Part shown: positions 42,443 through 53,940 of the stretch, one piece after another | How positions within the stretch are numbered: position 1 is the first letter of the stretch | How the letters are laid out: each line of letters starts with the position of its first letter | DNA from: Petrimonas sulfuriphila | GTDB lineage: Bacteria > Bacteroidota > Bacteroidia > Bacteroidales > Dysgonomonadaceae | Length of the DNA stretch: 64,000 nt | Assembly: GCA_038561985.1 (NCBI GenBank) | Contig: CP073276.1 | Coordinates: forward strand, 1,550,001 to 1,614,000 | Reading direction: 5' to 3' | Position numbers and translations under genes: made by a program | Notes under the pieces: generated by a model | What the model saw: the letters and a program-made list of their open reading frames with translations, nothing else | What the model was told of the DNA's origin: nothing | Databases searched by the model: none

Positions 42443-44446
42443 TTACGACTTATAATTGCGTTGTTGTCTCACGATAAATTCATAGTCGAGAGGTTCTTTG
42501 TACATAACGGGAGCTTTTTCTTCGCCCTGATATTCCCAACAGGAAACATAGGAGAACCGGTCGTCGTGACGTAAGGCTTCCCCTTCTTCTGTCTGATGTT
42601 CCAAACGGAAATGTCCTCCGCAGGATTCTTCTCTGTCTAACGCATCGTGAGCCATAAGTTCGCCTATTTCGATAAAATCGGCAAGACGAAGTGCTTTTTC
42701 CAACTCAATATTCAACGAGCTCTTTTCGCCCGGTATCCGTACATCTGCCCAGAACTCCTTTTTCAATACCTTCAACTCTTCGATAGCTTTCTTTAAGCCA
42801 TCTGCTTCACGTCCCATTCCGACTAAATCCCACATGATGTGTCCGAGTTTCTTATGGAAGTGGTCCACGGAATGGTTGCCTTTTATGCTCATGAGCCTTT
42901 CCATACGTGCATCAATATCTTTTTCTGCTTTTTCAAACTCGGGGCTGTCGGTGCTGAACCTGGGTACCCTGATCTGGTCGGACAGATAACTTTGTATGGT
43001 GTAGGGCAGAACAAAATATCCGTCGGCTAATCCCTGCATCAATGCGGAGGCGCCCAGGCGGTTCGCGCCGTGATCGGAGAAGTTGGCTTCGCCAATGGCA
43101 AAGAGTCCGGGTATGGAGGTCATCAGTTCGTAATCAACCCAAATTCCACCCATGGTATAGTGGATGGCGGGATAGATCATCATCGGGGTTTCATATGGGT
43201 TGTCGTCGACGATCTTTTCATACATCTGGAAAAGGTTCCCGTAACGGGCTTCCACCACATCTTTTCCCAGACGTTTGATGGCATCGGCGAAATCAAGATA
43301 AACGGCCAACCCGGTTGTTCCGACTCCGTAGCCTGCGTCGCAGCGTTCCTTGGCTGCGCGTGATGCCACGTCGCGGGGGACAAGGTTCCCGAAAGCGGGG
43401 TAGCGGCGTTCCAGGTAGTAATCGCGATCTTCTTCCTTTATTTCTGTCGGCCTTAGTTTTCCTTCACGGATAGCCTGAGCATCCTCAAGCTTTCTGGGAA
43501 CCCATATCCTGCCGTCATTGCGCAACGACTCCGACATAAGCGTCAGTTTCGATTGGAATTCACCGTGAACAGGAATACACGTCGGGTGAATCTGCGCCAT
43601 GCAGGGATTGGCAAAATAAGCCCCTTTTTTGTAGCACTGCCAGGCAGCTGATCCGTTGGAGGTCATGGCATTGGTGGAGAGGAAGAAGGTATTTCCGTAT
43701 CCGCCGGTAGCGATCACAACCGCGTGAGCAGCAAATCTTTCCAACTTTCCGGTCACGAGATTACGGGCTATGATACCGCGGGCACGCCCGTCGATGATCA
43801 CAAGGTCAACCATCTCGTAACGCGTATATAGTTTTACTTGTTTCTTATTTACGGCACGGCTCAACGCACTGTAAGCACCCAGGAGCAATTGCTGGCCGGT
43901 TTGTCCGCGGGCATAAAAAGTCCGGGATACCTGCGCACCCCCGAAGGAGCGGTTGTCGAGCAAACCCCCGTATTCGCGGGCAAAAGGAACACCCTGGGCC
44001 ACGCACTGGTCGATGATGTTGTTGGAAACTTCGGCTAGGCGGTAAACATTGGCTTCGCGTGCGCGGTAGTCACCTCCTTTAATCGTGTCGTAGAACAAGC
44101 GGTATACTGAGTCACCATCGTTTTGATAGTTTTTTGCAGCATTGATCCCTCCCTGTGCAGCAATGGAGTGGGCGCGGCGAGGTGAATCCTGGATGCAGAA
44201 ATTCAACACATTGAATCCCAACTCGCCCAGTGATGCTGCTGCCGATGCTCCGGCAAGTCCCGTCCCTACGACAATTATATCGAGTCGGCGCTTGTTGGCA
44301 GGGTTTACCAGTTTTTGGTTCGCCTTGTAAGATGACCATTTTTCGGCCAAAGGACCTTTTGGAATTTTAGAATCCAACTTTATTTTGTTGTCTGTCAGAG
44401 TAGTTTTGTTTTCTACTTTTGCAGTTTCGTCTTCTTTGTTTATCAT
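42443..44446 (-). CDS. sdhA: Succinate dehydrogenase/fumarate reductase flavoprotein subunit
   Basis: FAD-containing catalytic subunit interconverting fumarate and succinate. The 667-residue protein has the FAD dinucleotide fold ([20 protein letters not shown]), the flavinylation region [31 protein letters not shown] and the catalytic Arg/His region [12 protein letters not shown] with [13 protein letters not shown]. It carries an extra N-terminus of about 24 charged residues before [14 protein letters not shown], where the Bacteroides relatives I remember begin. A TTG codon at about 44374 could be the true start. Confidence 0.94.
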   Translation of the reverse strand: MINKEDETAKVENKTTLTDNKIKLDSKIPKGPLAEKWSSYKANQKLVNPANKRRLDIIVVGTGLAGASAAASLGELGFNVLNFCIQDSPRRAHSIAAQGGINAAKNYQNDGDSVYRLFYDTIKGGDYRAREANVYRLAEVSNNIIDQCVAQGVPFAREYGGLLDNRSFGGAQVSRTFYARGQTGQQLLLGAYSALSRAVNKKQVKLYTRYEMVDLVIIDGRARGIIARNLVTGKLERFAAHAVVIATGGYGNTFFLSTNAMTSNGSAAWQCYKKGAYFANPCMAQIHPTCIPVHGEFQSKLTLMSESLRNDGRIWVPRKLEDAQAIREGKLRPTEIKEEDRDYYLERRYPAFGNLVPRDVASRAAKERCDAGYGVGTTGLAVYLDFADAIKRLGKDVVEARYGNLFQMYEKIVDDNPYETPMMIYPAIHYTMGGIWVDYELMTSIPGLFAIGEANFSDHGANRLGASALMQGLADGYFVLPYTIQSYLSDQIRVPRFSTDSPEFEKAEKDIDARMERLMSIKGNHSVDHFHKKLGHIMWDLVGMGREADGLKKAIEELKVLKKEFWADVRIPGEKSSLNIELEKALRLADFIEIGELMAHDALDREESCGGHFRLEHQTEEGEALRHDDRFSYVSCWEYQGEEKAPVMYKEPLDYEFIVRQQRNYKS

Positions 44447-44473
44447 AATGTTTTTAAATTTTTATACGTAAAA

Positions 44474-45160
44474 TTAGGCGCCAAAGCCAAGCAGATAATA
44501 AACCGGAACTGAAATGAACAACAGGCAAATAACGGTTGCAACCACATAGGATATTTTCTTCAGACGGGGCAGCCAGATCTGGTTGTTCCACCCCAGGGTT
44601 TGCATGGCACTCCAGAAGCCGTGAGTGAGGTGGTACCATAGCGCAACAAGCCATACGATATATACAATACTGTAAAGAGGTTGAGTGAACAGTTCACGGA
44701 TAAAATAAGCACCATCCGTCGGATCGTGGTAGCCTGCAGCAGCATAGTTGTGCCCGTGCATCAACTCTACCAATTGCATTTTAGACCAGAAATGGATTAA
44801 GTGAAGCACCAAAAATCCCAGGATGATTGTACCCAGAACGAACATGTTTTTCGATGCCCACGAGACATTTTTTTGCGGTTGTGAAACAGCGTATTTGTTT
44901 GATCCTCTCGCTTTCTGGTTCTGAAGCGTTAAGATGGACGCATAGATAATGTGGATAATAAAACCCAACGCCAGAATTCCAGTTGCAATAAGTGCGTACC
45001 AGTTAGCTCCCAGCAATGATGCAATGGTGTTGTATGCATCGGCCGAAAGGATAACTACGAAATTCATCAAACTGTGAAACATCAAAAACAGGACGAGAAA
45101 CAAACCGGAAATACTCATAATCAGCTTCCGTCCAATAGAAGATTTAATTAGCCAGCTCAT
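44474..45160 (-). CDS. sdhC: Succinate dehydrogenase/fumarate reductase cytochrome b subunit
   Basis: Membrane anchor holding haem b and the quinone site. The 228-residue protein has five helices (about 12-35, 60-78, 105-123, 155-178, 200-222), and histidines in MFHSLMNFVV, LGFIIHIIYA, VLHLIHFWSK and WYHLTHGFWSAMQ can ligand the two haems of a B-type di-haem anchor. It is the first gene of the operon, 27 nt ahead of sdhA. There is no separate sdhD gene, as is usual for the phylum. Confidence 0.9.
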   Translation of the reverse strand: MSWLIKSSIGRKLIMSISGLFLVLFLMFHSLMNFVVILSADAYNTIASLLGANWYALIATGILALGFIIHIIYASILTLQNQKARGSNKYAVSQPQKNVSWASKNMFVLGTIILGFLVLHLIHFWSKMQLVELMHGHNYAAAGYHDPTDGAYFIRELFTQPLYSIVYIVWLVALWYHLTHGFWSAMQTLGWNNQIWLPRLKKISYVVATVICLLFISVPVYYLLGFGA

Positions 45161-45268
45161 AAAGTTTTTGTTTAAAATTTTATTTAGTAATTATATTGAT
45201 TTTCAGTTACCGTGATCAAGAAATGAAAAATTTGCTTTAATAGGAATGTGGAAATTCAATTGAGAGCA

Positions 45269-45276
45269 CAAAAATA
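45269..45276 (-). promoter_or_regulatory. -7 promoter element of the sdh/frd operon
   Basis: TATTTTTG on the minus strand about 110 nt upstream of sdhC. The TTTG at 45291-45294 is only 14 bp away, so the -33 box is unclear. Confidence 0.4.
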
Positions 45277-45437
45277 GCATTTTATAACATCAAAAAAGAA
45301 TAAATTAAGGAATAATTTTCCCGGCTCTCTTATTTAGAAGCATTCTTTTTAGCGGTCTTCGGGCCTTGAATATTCGGTATTTATTTTACGATACTTTTCG
45401 TAAATATAGTAATTAAATGTAATTTTGAGGGATTAAA

Positions 45438-45552
45438 AAACCGTTTTGAATTTTCATTTTTTCAAAATAGCCCGCTATTATGTGCGAACTGAAAATCCAA
45501 ATCCATCCCAAAGTAGGCATAAAACAGGACATGAAAAAATTCAAAACGGTTT
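45438..45552. repeat. Long imperfect inverted repeat upstream of the endonuclease-family gene
   Basis: The 427-bp gap between sdhC and the next gene contains AAACCGTTTTGAATTTTCAT (45438-45457) and its inverse at 45531-45552, which differs only by two inserted A residues. The arms enclose 73 nt. A TAATTTTG box at 45420-45427 would start transcription right at the left arm, so an RNA from here would fold into a 20-bp stem before the ATG at 45588. It could be a leader hairpin, a small RNA or a degenerate MITE. I see no gene in the gap. Confidence 0.5.
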
Positions 45553-45587
45553 CTAAAATTCGATCATAATAATTAAAACATATTCAG

Positions 45588-46439
45588 ATGAAACGATTAC
45601 CGTTCTTTTTTCTGCTGTTTTTCAGCATAATTTTAATAGGATGTTCAACAACCAAAAAAAGCCTCACGATGAATATTGCTACGTTTAACGTCCTGATGGA
45701 CACCAAAAAAGATCATCCGAATGCTTGGAAGTATCGCAAGGAGATGGTGAAGGGGCTGGTTCGTTTTCACGATTTTGATATTGTGGGTACACAGGAGGCG
45801 TTTAAGCATCAGCTGACGGATGTTCTTGAGCTTGGAAATTATGCTTACACCGGTTCAGGGCGCGACGATGGAAAGGATGCCGGTGAACACTCAGCCATTG
45901 TTTATAAAAAAGAGAGGTTCGATCTGTTGGAGAACGGAGATTTCTGGTTTGCTGAAAACCCTGACGTGCCGGGTAAAGGCTGGGACGCTACCTGTTGCAA
46001 CAGGATCTGTTCATGGGCAAAGTTTAAAGACAAAGAAACAGGGAAAGTGTTTTTTGTTTTCAACTCACATTACGATCATGAGGGGCGTGAAGCTCGAAGA
46101 AATTCGTCGTTGTTGCTCTTAAAGAAAATAGAAGAGATTGCCGGAGACAATACCGTTTTCTGCACCGGGGATTTTAACGCTACGCCCGATGATGAACCCA
46201 TACAAATCCTGAGGAATGACGGAAGGCTGAAAGATTCCTACTTGATTTCGGTGCAGCCGCCTTACGGGACGGAAGGAACGTTTAATGCATTGAACTTGAA
46301 TTCTCCCATGAAGGGACGAATTGATTATATATGGGTTACGGAAGGGGTGAAAGTGAATAAATACGGCGTACTGAATGAATTGCCATACGCCCGTTTTCCG
46401 TCCGATCATTTTCCGGTGATGGTCAACGTCACGTTCTAA
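45588..46439 (+). CDS. Endonuclease/exonuclease/phosphatase family lipoprotein
   Basis: The 283-residue exported protein has a lipoprotein signal (lipobox LIGC, Cys at residue 19) and an EEP-fold metal-dependent phosphoesterase domain. Motifs are NIATFNVLMD, the catalytic Glu in GTQEAFKHQ, NSHYDHEG, TGDFNATPDDEP with the catalytic Asp and Asn, and the C-terminal SDHFPVMVNV with the catalytic His. Substrates could be nucleic acids, phosphoinositides or sugar phosphates; secreted Bacteroidota members are poorly studied. It has its own terminator. Confidence 0.88.
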   Translation: MKRLPFFFLLFFSIILIGCSTTKKSLTMNIATFNVLMDTKKDHPNAWKYRKEMVKGLVRFHDFDIVGTQEAFKHQLTDVLELGNYAYTGSGRDDGKDAGEHSAIVYKKERFDLLENGDFWFAENPDVPGKGWDATCCNRICSWAKFKDKETGKVFFVFNSHYDHEGREARRNSSLLLLKKIEEIAGDNTVFCTGDFNATPDDEPIQILRNDGRLKDSYLISVQPPYGTEGTFNALNLNSPMKGRIDYIWVTEGVKVNKYGVLNELPYARFPSDHFPVMVNVTF

Positions 46440-46444
46440 AGAAA

Positions 46445-46471
46445 CAGGCGGCATTGCTGCCGCCTGTTTTT
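46445..46471 (+). terminator. Intrinsic terminator after the endonuclease-family gene
   Basis: CAGGCGGCA (46445-46453) and TGCCGCCTG (46458-46466) form a perfect 9-bp GC-rich stem with loop TTGC, followed by five T residues, 5 nt after the stop codon. Confidence 0.92.
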
Positions 46472-46520
46472 AGCTAATAAATTGCGATAACGCACTCTCG
46501 TGTAGAAACTGCGAAACGCT

Positions 46521-47714
46521 TTATCTCAGTTTTTCCAGTGCACCCTTTACCCTGGAAACGGCTTTTTCTATATTCTCATCCGATGTGGCATAAGAGAAGC
46601 GGATGTGGCCCGGTGCGCCGAAAGCATCGCCGCCCACGCAGGCAACGTGTCCCTGTTCCAGAAGATACATGGCCAAATCAGTTGCTGTGTCAATTCTCTT
46701 TTCGTCAAATTGTTTCCCCAGGTAACTGCTGCATTCAACAAAAACGTAGAACGCGCCCTTGGGGTCATTGACTTTCAATGCCGGAATTTCTTTCAGGAGC
46801 TTTGTGATCAGGTTTTTTCTCCTTTCAAATGCAACACGCATTTCTTCAACACAATCCTGATTCCCGGTGTAGGCAGCCTCGGCTGCTTTTTGTGAGATCG
46901 ACGATGCTCCCGATGTGTATTGTCCCTGCAGTAACCCACAGGCGGAAGCAATCCATTTTGGCGCAGCAATCCATCCGATGCGCCAGCCTGTCATGGCGTA
47001 TCCTTTGGAAACTCCGTTGACTACGATTACCCGCTCACGGACTTCTTCGAACTGAGCGATGCTCTCGTGCCTTCCTACGTAGTTGATGTGTTCGTAGATC
47101 TCGTCGGAAATAACATAGATACCGGGGTGTTTTGCCAAAACAGCGGCCAGTGATTTCAATTCATCGCGCGTGTAGACACTTCCTGTCGGGTTAGACGGAG
47201 AGCATAAAATCAATGCCCTTGTTTTGGGGGTAATGGACTTCTCCAGTTGTTCTGCGGTGATTTTGAAATCCTGTTCGATACCGGCATACACGAAGACCGG
47301 CTTCCCTTCGGCAATTTTTACCATCTCCGGATAGCTCACCCAGTAGGGGGCGGGAATGATTACCTCTTCCCCTTTATCTACAATGGATAAGATGACATTG
47401 CAGAGCGATTGTTTGGCTCCACTCGAAACCACTATTTGTGTCGGATCAACATCCAGGTTGTTCTCGTTTTTCAGTTTCGCGCAAATGGCTTTCCTTAGCT
47501 CGGGAAATCCTGGAACAGGTGAATAGAAGGAAAAATTATTGTCTATCGCCTTCTTGGCGGCTTCTTTTATGTGGTCGGGTGTGGAAAAATCGGGTTCGCC
47601 GACACTCATATTAATTACGTCAATTCCCTGAGCTTTTAGCTCGTTGCTTTTTTGTGCCATCGCGAATGTTTCGGATGGAGAGAGTGATTGCAGTCTTGCT
47701 GATAGAGGATTCAT
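46521..47714 (-). CDS. aspC: Pyridoxal-phosphate aminotransferase (aspartate aminotransferase family)
   Basis: Class I aminotransferase, probably aspartate to oxaloacetate. The 397-residue protein has the cofactor-binding blocks VVSSGAKQSLCNVI and LCSPSNPTGSVY, the phosphate contacts in SDEIYEHINY, and the Schiff-base lysine K237 in VNGVSKGYAMTGWRIGW. The fold type I subgroup Ib fits best, as in thermophile AspC. Exact substrate specificity cannot be read from sequence alone. It is transcribed alone, converging on the endonuclease-family gene. Confidence 0.88.
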   Translation of the reverse strand: MNPLSARLQSLSPSETFAMAQKSNELKAQGIDVINMSVGEPDFSTPDHIKEAAKKAIDNNFSFYSPVPGFPELRKAICAKLKNENNLDVDPTQIVVSSGAKQSLCNVILSIVDKGEEVIIPAPYWVSYPEMVKIAEGKPVFVYAGIEQDFKITAEQLEKSITPKTRALILCSPSNPTGSVYTRDELKSLAAVLAKHPGIYVISDEIYEHINYVGRHESIAQFEEVRERVIVVNGVSKGYAMTGWRIGWIAAPKWIASACGLLQGQYTSGASSISQKAAEAAYTGNQDCVEEMRVAFERRKNLITKLLKEIPALKVNDPKGAFYVFVECSSYLGKQFDEKRIDTATDLAMYLLEQGHVACVGGDAFGAPGHIRFSYATSDENIEKAVSRVKGALEKLR

Positions 47715-47960
47715 ATATGTGAGAAGTTTGATGGTTGAAGCCAGAAGTCCGCTACCGGACGTCTGAGGTAAATCGATTGCAAAAGTAATTAAAAAACCGG
47801 ATATTATTATCTATTTTCTCAAAAACAACACAATAAAGTCTCAAAAACACACATTTTTTTAGCCTATTGCAGCATATTTTCCAAATGCAGAAAACAGCAG
47901 AGCCCTTAAAAACGGGAACAATGCTGTTTTAAAACGATCGGACAAGGCAATGTCTTGTTC

Positions 47961-47993
47961 AAAAAGTTCCGGACTCCGTGTGGAGTTACTTTT
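47961..47993 (-). terminator. Intrinsic terminator of the peroxiredoxin gene
   Basis: On the minus strand ACTCC-ACAC-GGAGT forms the inner stem and AAAAGT with ACTTTTT the outer stem, ending in a T tract. The hairpin overlaps the peroxiredoxin stop codon. Confidence 0.55.
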
Positions 47994-48618
47994 CGGAAAG
48001 ATACGAAGCAATCCCGTCCTGAGTTGCGATAAGGCCTTTGTCCCCCTTGTGCCAATCAGCGGGGCACACTTCACCGTGCTCCTCGGTAAACTGGAGTGCG
48101 TCGATCACCCTTAGTACCTCGTCAACGCTTCTTCCTAAAGGCATATCGTTCACAACCTGATGACGGACTATGCCGGCTTTGTCGATCAGGAACAATCCCC
48201 GGTATGCTTCAGGGGCACCTACGAAAATCGGATTATCCGATGAATCGGTATCGTATTCTCCTGCAAGTACATCGTAAGCCATGGAGATTGTCAACGCATG
48301 ATCAGCTACAATGGGATAGGTGACACCCTGAATCCCCCCATCTGATTTTGGCGTTTGCAGCCATTTCCAGTGTGAAACTGCAGAGTCGGTAGAACAAGCC
48401 ACAACTACTGTGTCGCGATTTTCAAACGCTGCTATTTTTTCTTGAAAGGCGTGCAATTCAGTTGGGCAGACAAATGTAAAATCTGCGGGATAAAAGAAAA
48501 AAACCACATATTTTTTTCCTAAATAATTGTCCAATGAGAAATTATCCTCAATGATGTTCCCGTCAAGAACTGCGGGTGCCCAAAAAACAGGCGCTCTTTT
48601 TCCTACTAATACTGACAT
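47986..48618 (-). CDS. 2-Cys peroxiredoxin (AhpC/Prx1 family)
   Basis: Reduces hydrogen peroxide and organic peroxides. The 210-residue protein has the peroxidatic Cys51 in FTFVCPTELHAF and the resolving Cys185 in HGEVCPADWH near the C-terminus, so it is a typical 2-Cys enzyme. PADFTFVCPTE and the long GEYDTDSSD insertion fit the AhpC-Prx1 subfamily. No AhpF or thioredoxin reductase gene is adjacent, so the reductant is not shown. A TATCTTTG box is on the minus strand at 48658-48665. Confidence 0.92.
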   Translation of the reverse strand: MSVLVGKRAPVFWAPAVLDGNIIEDNFSLDNYLGKKYVVFFFYPADFTFVCPTELHAFQEKIAAFENRDTVVVACSTDSAVSHWKWLQTPKSDGGIQGVTYPIVADHALTISMAYDVLAGEYDTDSSDNPIFVGAPEAYRGLFLIDKAGIVRHQVVNDMPLGRSVDEVLRVIDALQFTEEHGEVCPADWHKGDKGLIATQDGIASYLSEK

Positions 48619-48657
48619 ATTTGTAAATTATATTTTTGTTAATTATGAATGACCGGC

Positions 48658-48665
48658 CAAAGATA
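48658..48665 (-). promoter_or_regulatory. -7 promoter element of the peroxiredoxin gene
   Basis: TATCTTTG on the minus strand, 40 nt upstream of the start codon. No OxyR-like site could be recognised by eye. Confidence 0.45.
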
Positions 48666-48806
48666 TAAAAATTAACCGTCAACCCTGTTTTTTTGTTCGC
48701 TTATCAGCTATTGAATATTTCTATAACAGTGGTTTAGCCGTTTTAAAAAAACAACGGTATGAAATAAAATTAACGTTTTAAAATCGTTGCATTCAATAAA
48801 AAGAGT

Positions 48807-48814
48807 TACTTTTG
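48807..48814 (+). promoter_or_regulatory. -7 promoter element of guaB
   Basis: TACTTTTG, 29 nt upstream of the guaB start. The -33 region shows GTTG at 48786-48789, with a short 17-bp spacing. Confidence 0.45.
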
Positions 48815-48824
48815 CATGCAATAA

Positions 48825-50321
<1,497 letters not shown>

Positions 50322-50358
50322 TACGATTTAGGAATTTAATTTCCAGGTTTACGACTCT

Positions 50359-50399
50359 CAACCCTGCACGACAAGCTGTGTGGGGTTGTTTGCTATTTT
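50359..50399 (+). terminator. Intrinsic terminator after guaB
   Basis: CAACCC-TG-CAC (50359-50369) pairs with GTG-TG-GGGTTG (50378-50388) with a symmetric TG/TG internal loop, followed by a T-rich tract. Confidence 0.65.
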
Positions 50400-50435
50400 C
50401 TAATTTTCAGCTTTCTAATTTCTGTAAAAAATCAC

Positions 50436-50443
50436 TACCTTTG
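50436..50443 (+). promoter_or_regulatory. -7 promoter element of ileS
   Basis: TACCTTTG, 36 nt before the ATG at 50480; a TTTC at 50412-50415 sits 20 bp upstream in the -33 position. It lies inside the longer open frame that begins at 50378 and argues against that earlier start. Confidence 0.5.
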
Positions 50444-50479
50444 CAGACAATTTTTTTAAGTGGTATAAAAACGTTGACA

Positions 50480-53400
50480 ATGAGCAAGAAATTCACCGAA
50501 TACAGTCAGTTAAATTTATCGGAGATCAATAAGGAAATGTTGCGGCAATGGGATGAGCAGAACGTATTTCGCAAAAGTCTGGAGATACGTGAAGGCCATC
50601 CGGAGTTTGTGTTTTATGAAGGCCCGCCTTCAGCAAACGGGATGCCGGGTATTCACCACGTAATTGCACGTTCCATTAAAGATATTTTCTGCCGTTACAA
50701 AACCATGAAAGGTTTTTTGGTAAACCGGAAAGCCGGCTGGGATACTCACGGACTTCCCGTGGAACTGGGTGTGGAAAAAACGCTTGGTATTACCAAGGAG
50801 GATATCGGTAAAACCATTTCGGTAGAAGAGTACAACAATGCTTGCCGTACAGAGGTGATGAAATATACCAAAGAATGGGAAGACCTCACGCGGAAAATGG
50901 GTTATTGGGTGGATATGAACGATCCGTACATTACCTATGATAATCGTTACATAGAGACGTTATGGTATCTGCTTAAAGAAATTTACAAAAAAGGATATCT
51001 CTACAAAGGCTATACCATTCAACCGTATTCGCCGGCAGCGGGAACCGGGCTGAGTACGCACGAGCTGAATCAGCCCGGTTGTTACCGCGACGTTAAAGAT
51101 ACCACCTGTACAGCACAGTTTAAAGTAATCCATCCGCTACCCGAGTGGAAACAGTTTGGCGAAGTCTTTTTTCTGGCCTGGACAACCACACCCTGGACAC
51201 TGCCGTCGAATATGTTGCTGGCGGTGGGTCCGAGCATCGAATATGTTGCTGTTCAGACGTTCAATCAATATACGGGTTGCCCGGTGACTGTGGTGTTGGC
51301 GAAAAACCTTCTCGATTCTTATTTCCCGGCGAAGAACGCTCAACTAAAACTGGAGGATTATCAGGAAGGGGATAAAAATATACCGTTCCGGGTGTTGGAA
51401 AAAACATGGAAAGGCACGGAATTGGCCGGCCTGGAATATGAACAACTTTTCCCCTGGATAAAGGTGACGGAAAAAGCGTTTAAAGTCGTTTGTGGCGATT
51501 TTGTAACAACTGAAGACGGTACGGGGATTGTACACATTGCGCCTACTTTTGGAGCCGATGACGCGAAGGTGGGTAAAGAAAACGATGTCCCCGGACTAAC
51601 CGTTGTTGACAAAGACGGAAACACCCGGCCAATGGTTGACCTGACCGGGAAATTCTTCCGCCTGGAAGACCTGGACGGTGGTTTTGTACAAAACAACGTG
51701 AATGTTGATTTGTACAAGGAGTTTGCCGGAAGATACGTGAAGAATGAATACGATCAAGCGTTGTCTGCTGATGAAGTAACACTGGATATCGACCTGTCCG
51801 TTTCTCTCAAACTTCGGAACCGTGCTTTCCGCATCGAAAAATTTGTTCACAGCTACCCACACTGCTGGAGAACAGATAAGCCCGTGTTGTATTATCCGCT
51901 CGACAGCTGGTTTATCCGCTCGACAGCTTGTCGTGAAAAGATGATGGAACTCAACGACACCATCAACTGGAAGCCCCAGTCCACCGGAACGGGCCGTTTT
52001 GGAAAGTGGCTCGAAAACCTGCAGGACTGGAACCTGAGCCGCAGCCGTTACTGGGGAACACCACTTCCGATCTGGCGTACAGAAGACGGCCGGGAGGAGA
52101 AATGTATCGGTTCGGTAAAAGAGCTGTGCAACGAAATGCAAAAAGCACTCGATGCCGGTGTGATGAGCGAACTGCCCTGGAAGGATTTTGACCTGAAGGA
52201 GTACAGGGATCTGGAATACGGGAAAATCGACCTTCACCGTCCCTATGTGGACAATATTGTGCTGGTCTCCGAAACCGGAAAGCCGATGCACCGAGAACTC
52301 GATCTGATTGATGTCTGGTTCGATAGCGGCGCCATGCCTTTTGCCCAGTTCTTCTATCCACACATAGCGGAAGAGAAATTTGCAAAAGTTTATCCTGCCG
52401 ATTTTATAGCAGAGGGAGTTGATCAGACCCGGGGATGGTTTTTTACGCTGCACGCTATCAGTACGATGGTTAAAGGCAGTGTGGCTTTTAAGAATGTGAT
52501 CTCAAACGGGTTGGTCCTCGACAAGAACGGCAATAAGATGTCGAAACGATTGGGAAATGCGGTTGACCCGTTTGAAGCTATAGAGAAGTTCGGTTCCGAC
52601 CCGCTCCGCTGGTACATGGTTACCAATGCCGCACCCTGGGATAACCTGAAATTCGATATTGACGGCGTGGAAGAGGCCCGCCGCAAATTTTTCGGAACAT
52701 TGTACAATACCTATTCCTTCTTTGCCCTTTATGCGAACGTGGACGATTTTCACAATCAATATCCCCCGATTGCACTGGCGAAACGCCCCGAGATTGACCG
52801 GTGGATCCTGTCGCTCCTGAACTCCCTGGTTAAAGAGGTGGACGGGGACTATGCCAGCTACGAGCCTACCAAAGCAGGAAGAGCAATAAACGACTTTGTA
52901 AACGACAACCTCAGCAATTGGTTTGTCCGTTTAAACCGCAAACGTTTTTGGGGAGGCGAGATGACCGAGGATAAAATGTCAGCCTATCAAACCCTTTATC
53001 AATGCTTGGTTACGGTAGCGAAGCTGATGGCTCCCATCGCTCCGTTCTATGCCGACAGGCTTTACCTGGATTTGGTGAAAGTAACCGGTAGCGAACGTTT
53101 TGAGTCTGTGCATCTGGCTGATTTCCCCGCCGTCGATGAATCGGCTGTCGATGTTGCCCTCGAAGAGCAAATGTACCTGGCACAAACAGCATCATCTATT
53201 GTGTTGGCGTTGCGGCGAAAAGTGAATTTAAAAGTCCGCCAGCCGTTGACGAAAATCATGATCCCCGTCGCAGATGAAAAGCAGCGCAGAAACATTGAAG
53301 CGGTTCAGGCTCTTATTCTTAGTGAAGTGAACGTGAAAGAACTGGAGTTCGTAGATTCGGCAAACGATATGCTAGTGAAGCGGGTGAAACCCGATTTCAA

Positions 53401-53893
53401 GAAACTTGGGCCTAAATACGGGAAAATAATGAAGCAACTTGCTGCACGTATCCAGGAAATGCAGCGGGATGAGATAAATAAGTTGGAGAAAAACGGTTGT
53501 TTTGCATTTCGGATAGAAGGACAAGAAGTCGTAATCGATCTGGCTGACGTGGAAGTTATTTCGGAAGATATCCCAGGCTGGCTGGTGGCCAACGAGGGAC
53601 AGTTGACCGTTGCGTTGGATATCACCGTAACTGATGAACTGCGCAAAGAAGGGATTGCCCGCGAGTTGGTAAACCGTATTCAGAATTTACGCAAGTCGAA
53701 AGATTTTGATATTACCGACCGCATCGCTGTCCGGTTTTCGTCAAATCCGTTGTTCGACAGTGCCGTAAGGGAATTCAGCGAATATATCAAGACTCAGGTG
53801 CTTGCCGACTCTATAGAAATAGAAACACTGGTTTTTGAAGATGAAATAGAGATTGATGATGAGAAATTAACTATTGATATACGTAAACAATAG
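50480..53893 (+). CDS. ileS: Isoleucyl-tRNA synthetase
   Basis: Class Ia synthetase charging tRNA-Ile, with editing of valine. The 1137-residue protein has the HIGH-type motif GIHHVIARSIKDIF near residue 57, WDTHGLPVE, the CP1 editing domain with TTTPWTLPSNMLL, and the KMSKS motif in GNKMSKRLGNAVDPFEA. A long C-terminal tRNA-binding region follows, as in eukaryote-like bacterial IleS (associated with mupirocin insensitivity in other groups; not shown here). The ATG at 50480 (MSKKFTEYSQLN) is preferred; the frame opens at 50378 but contains the promoter. Confidence 0.96.
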   Translation: MSKKFTEYSQLNLSEINKEMLRQWDEQNVFRKSLEIREGHPEFVFYEGPPSANGMPGIHHVIARSIKDIFCRYKTMKGFLVNRKAGWDTHGLPVELGVEKTLGITKEDIGKTISVEEYNNACRTEVMKYTKEWEDLTRKMGYWVDMNDPYITYDNRYIETLWYLLKEIYKKGYLYKGYTIQPYSPAAGTGLSTHELNQPGCYRDVKDTTCTAQFKVIHPLPEWKQFGEVFFLAWTTTPWTLPSNMLLAVGPSIEYVAVQTFNQYTGCPVTVVLAKNLLDSYFPAKNAQLKLEDYQEGDKNIPFRVLEKTWKGTELAGLEYEQLFPWIKVTEKAFKVVCGDFVTTEDGTGIVHIAPTFGADDAKVGKENDVPGLTVVDKDGNTRPMVDLTGKFFRLEDLDGGFVQNNVNVDLYKEFAGRYVKNEYDQALSADEVTLDIDLSVSLKLRNRAFRIEKFVHSYPHCWRTDKPVLYYPLDSWFIRSTACREKMMELNDTINWKPQSTGTGRFGKWLENLQDWNLSRSRYWGTPLPIWRTEDGREEKCIGSVKELCNEMQKALDAGVMSELPWKDFDLKEYRDLEYGKIDLHRPYVDNIVLVSETGKPMHRELDLIDVWFDSGAMPFAQFFYPHIAEEKFAKVYPADFIAEGVDQTRGWFFTLHAISTMVKGSVAFKNVISNGLVLDKNGNKMSKRLGNAVDPFEAIEKFGSDPLRWYMVTNAAPWDNLKFDIDGVEEARRKFFGTLYNTYSFFALYANVDDFHNQYPPIALAKRPEIDRWILSLLNSLVKEVDGDYASYEPTKAGRAINDFVNDNLSNWFVRLNRKRFWGGEMTEDKMSAYQTLYQCLVTVAKLMAPIAPFYADRLYLDLVKVTGSERFESVHLADFPAVDESAVDVALEEQMYLAQTASSIVLALRRKVNLKVRQPLTKIMIPVADEKQRRNIEAVQALILSEVNVKELEFVDSANDMLVKRVKPDFKKLGPKYGKIMKQLAARIQEMQRDEINKLEKNGCFAFRIEGQEVVIDLADVEVISEDIPGWLVANEGQLTVALDITVTDELRKEGIARELVNRIQNLRKSKDFDITDRIAVRFSSNPLFDSAVREFSEYIKTQVLADSIEIETLVFEDEIEIDDEKLTIDIRKQ

Positions 53894-53940
53894 TCGGACT
53901 ATTTGCGTTTATGATTGATATATCGGTAACTAATTTTTGT

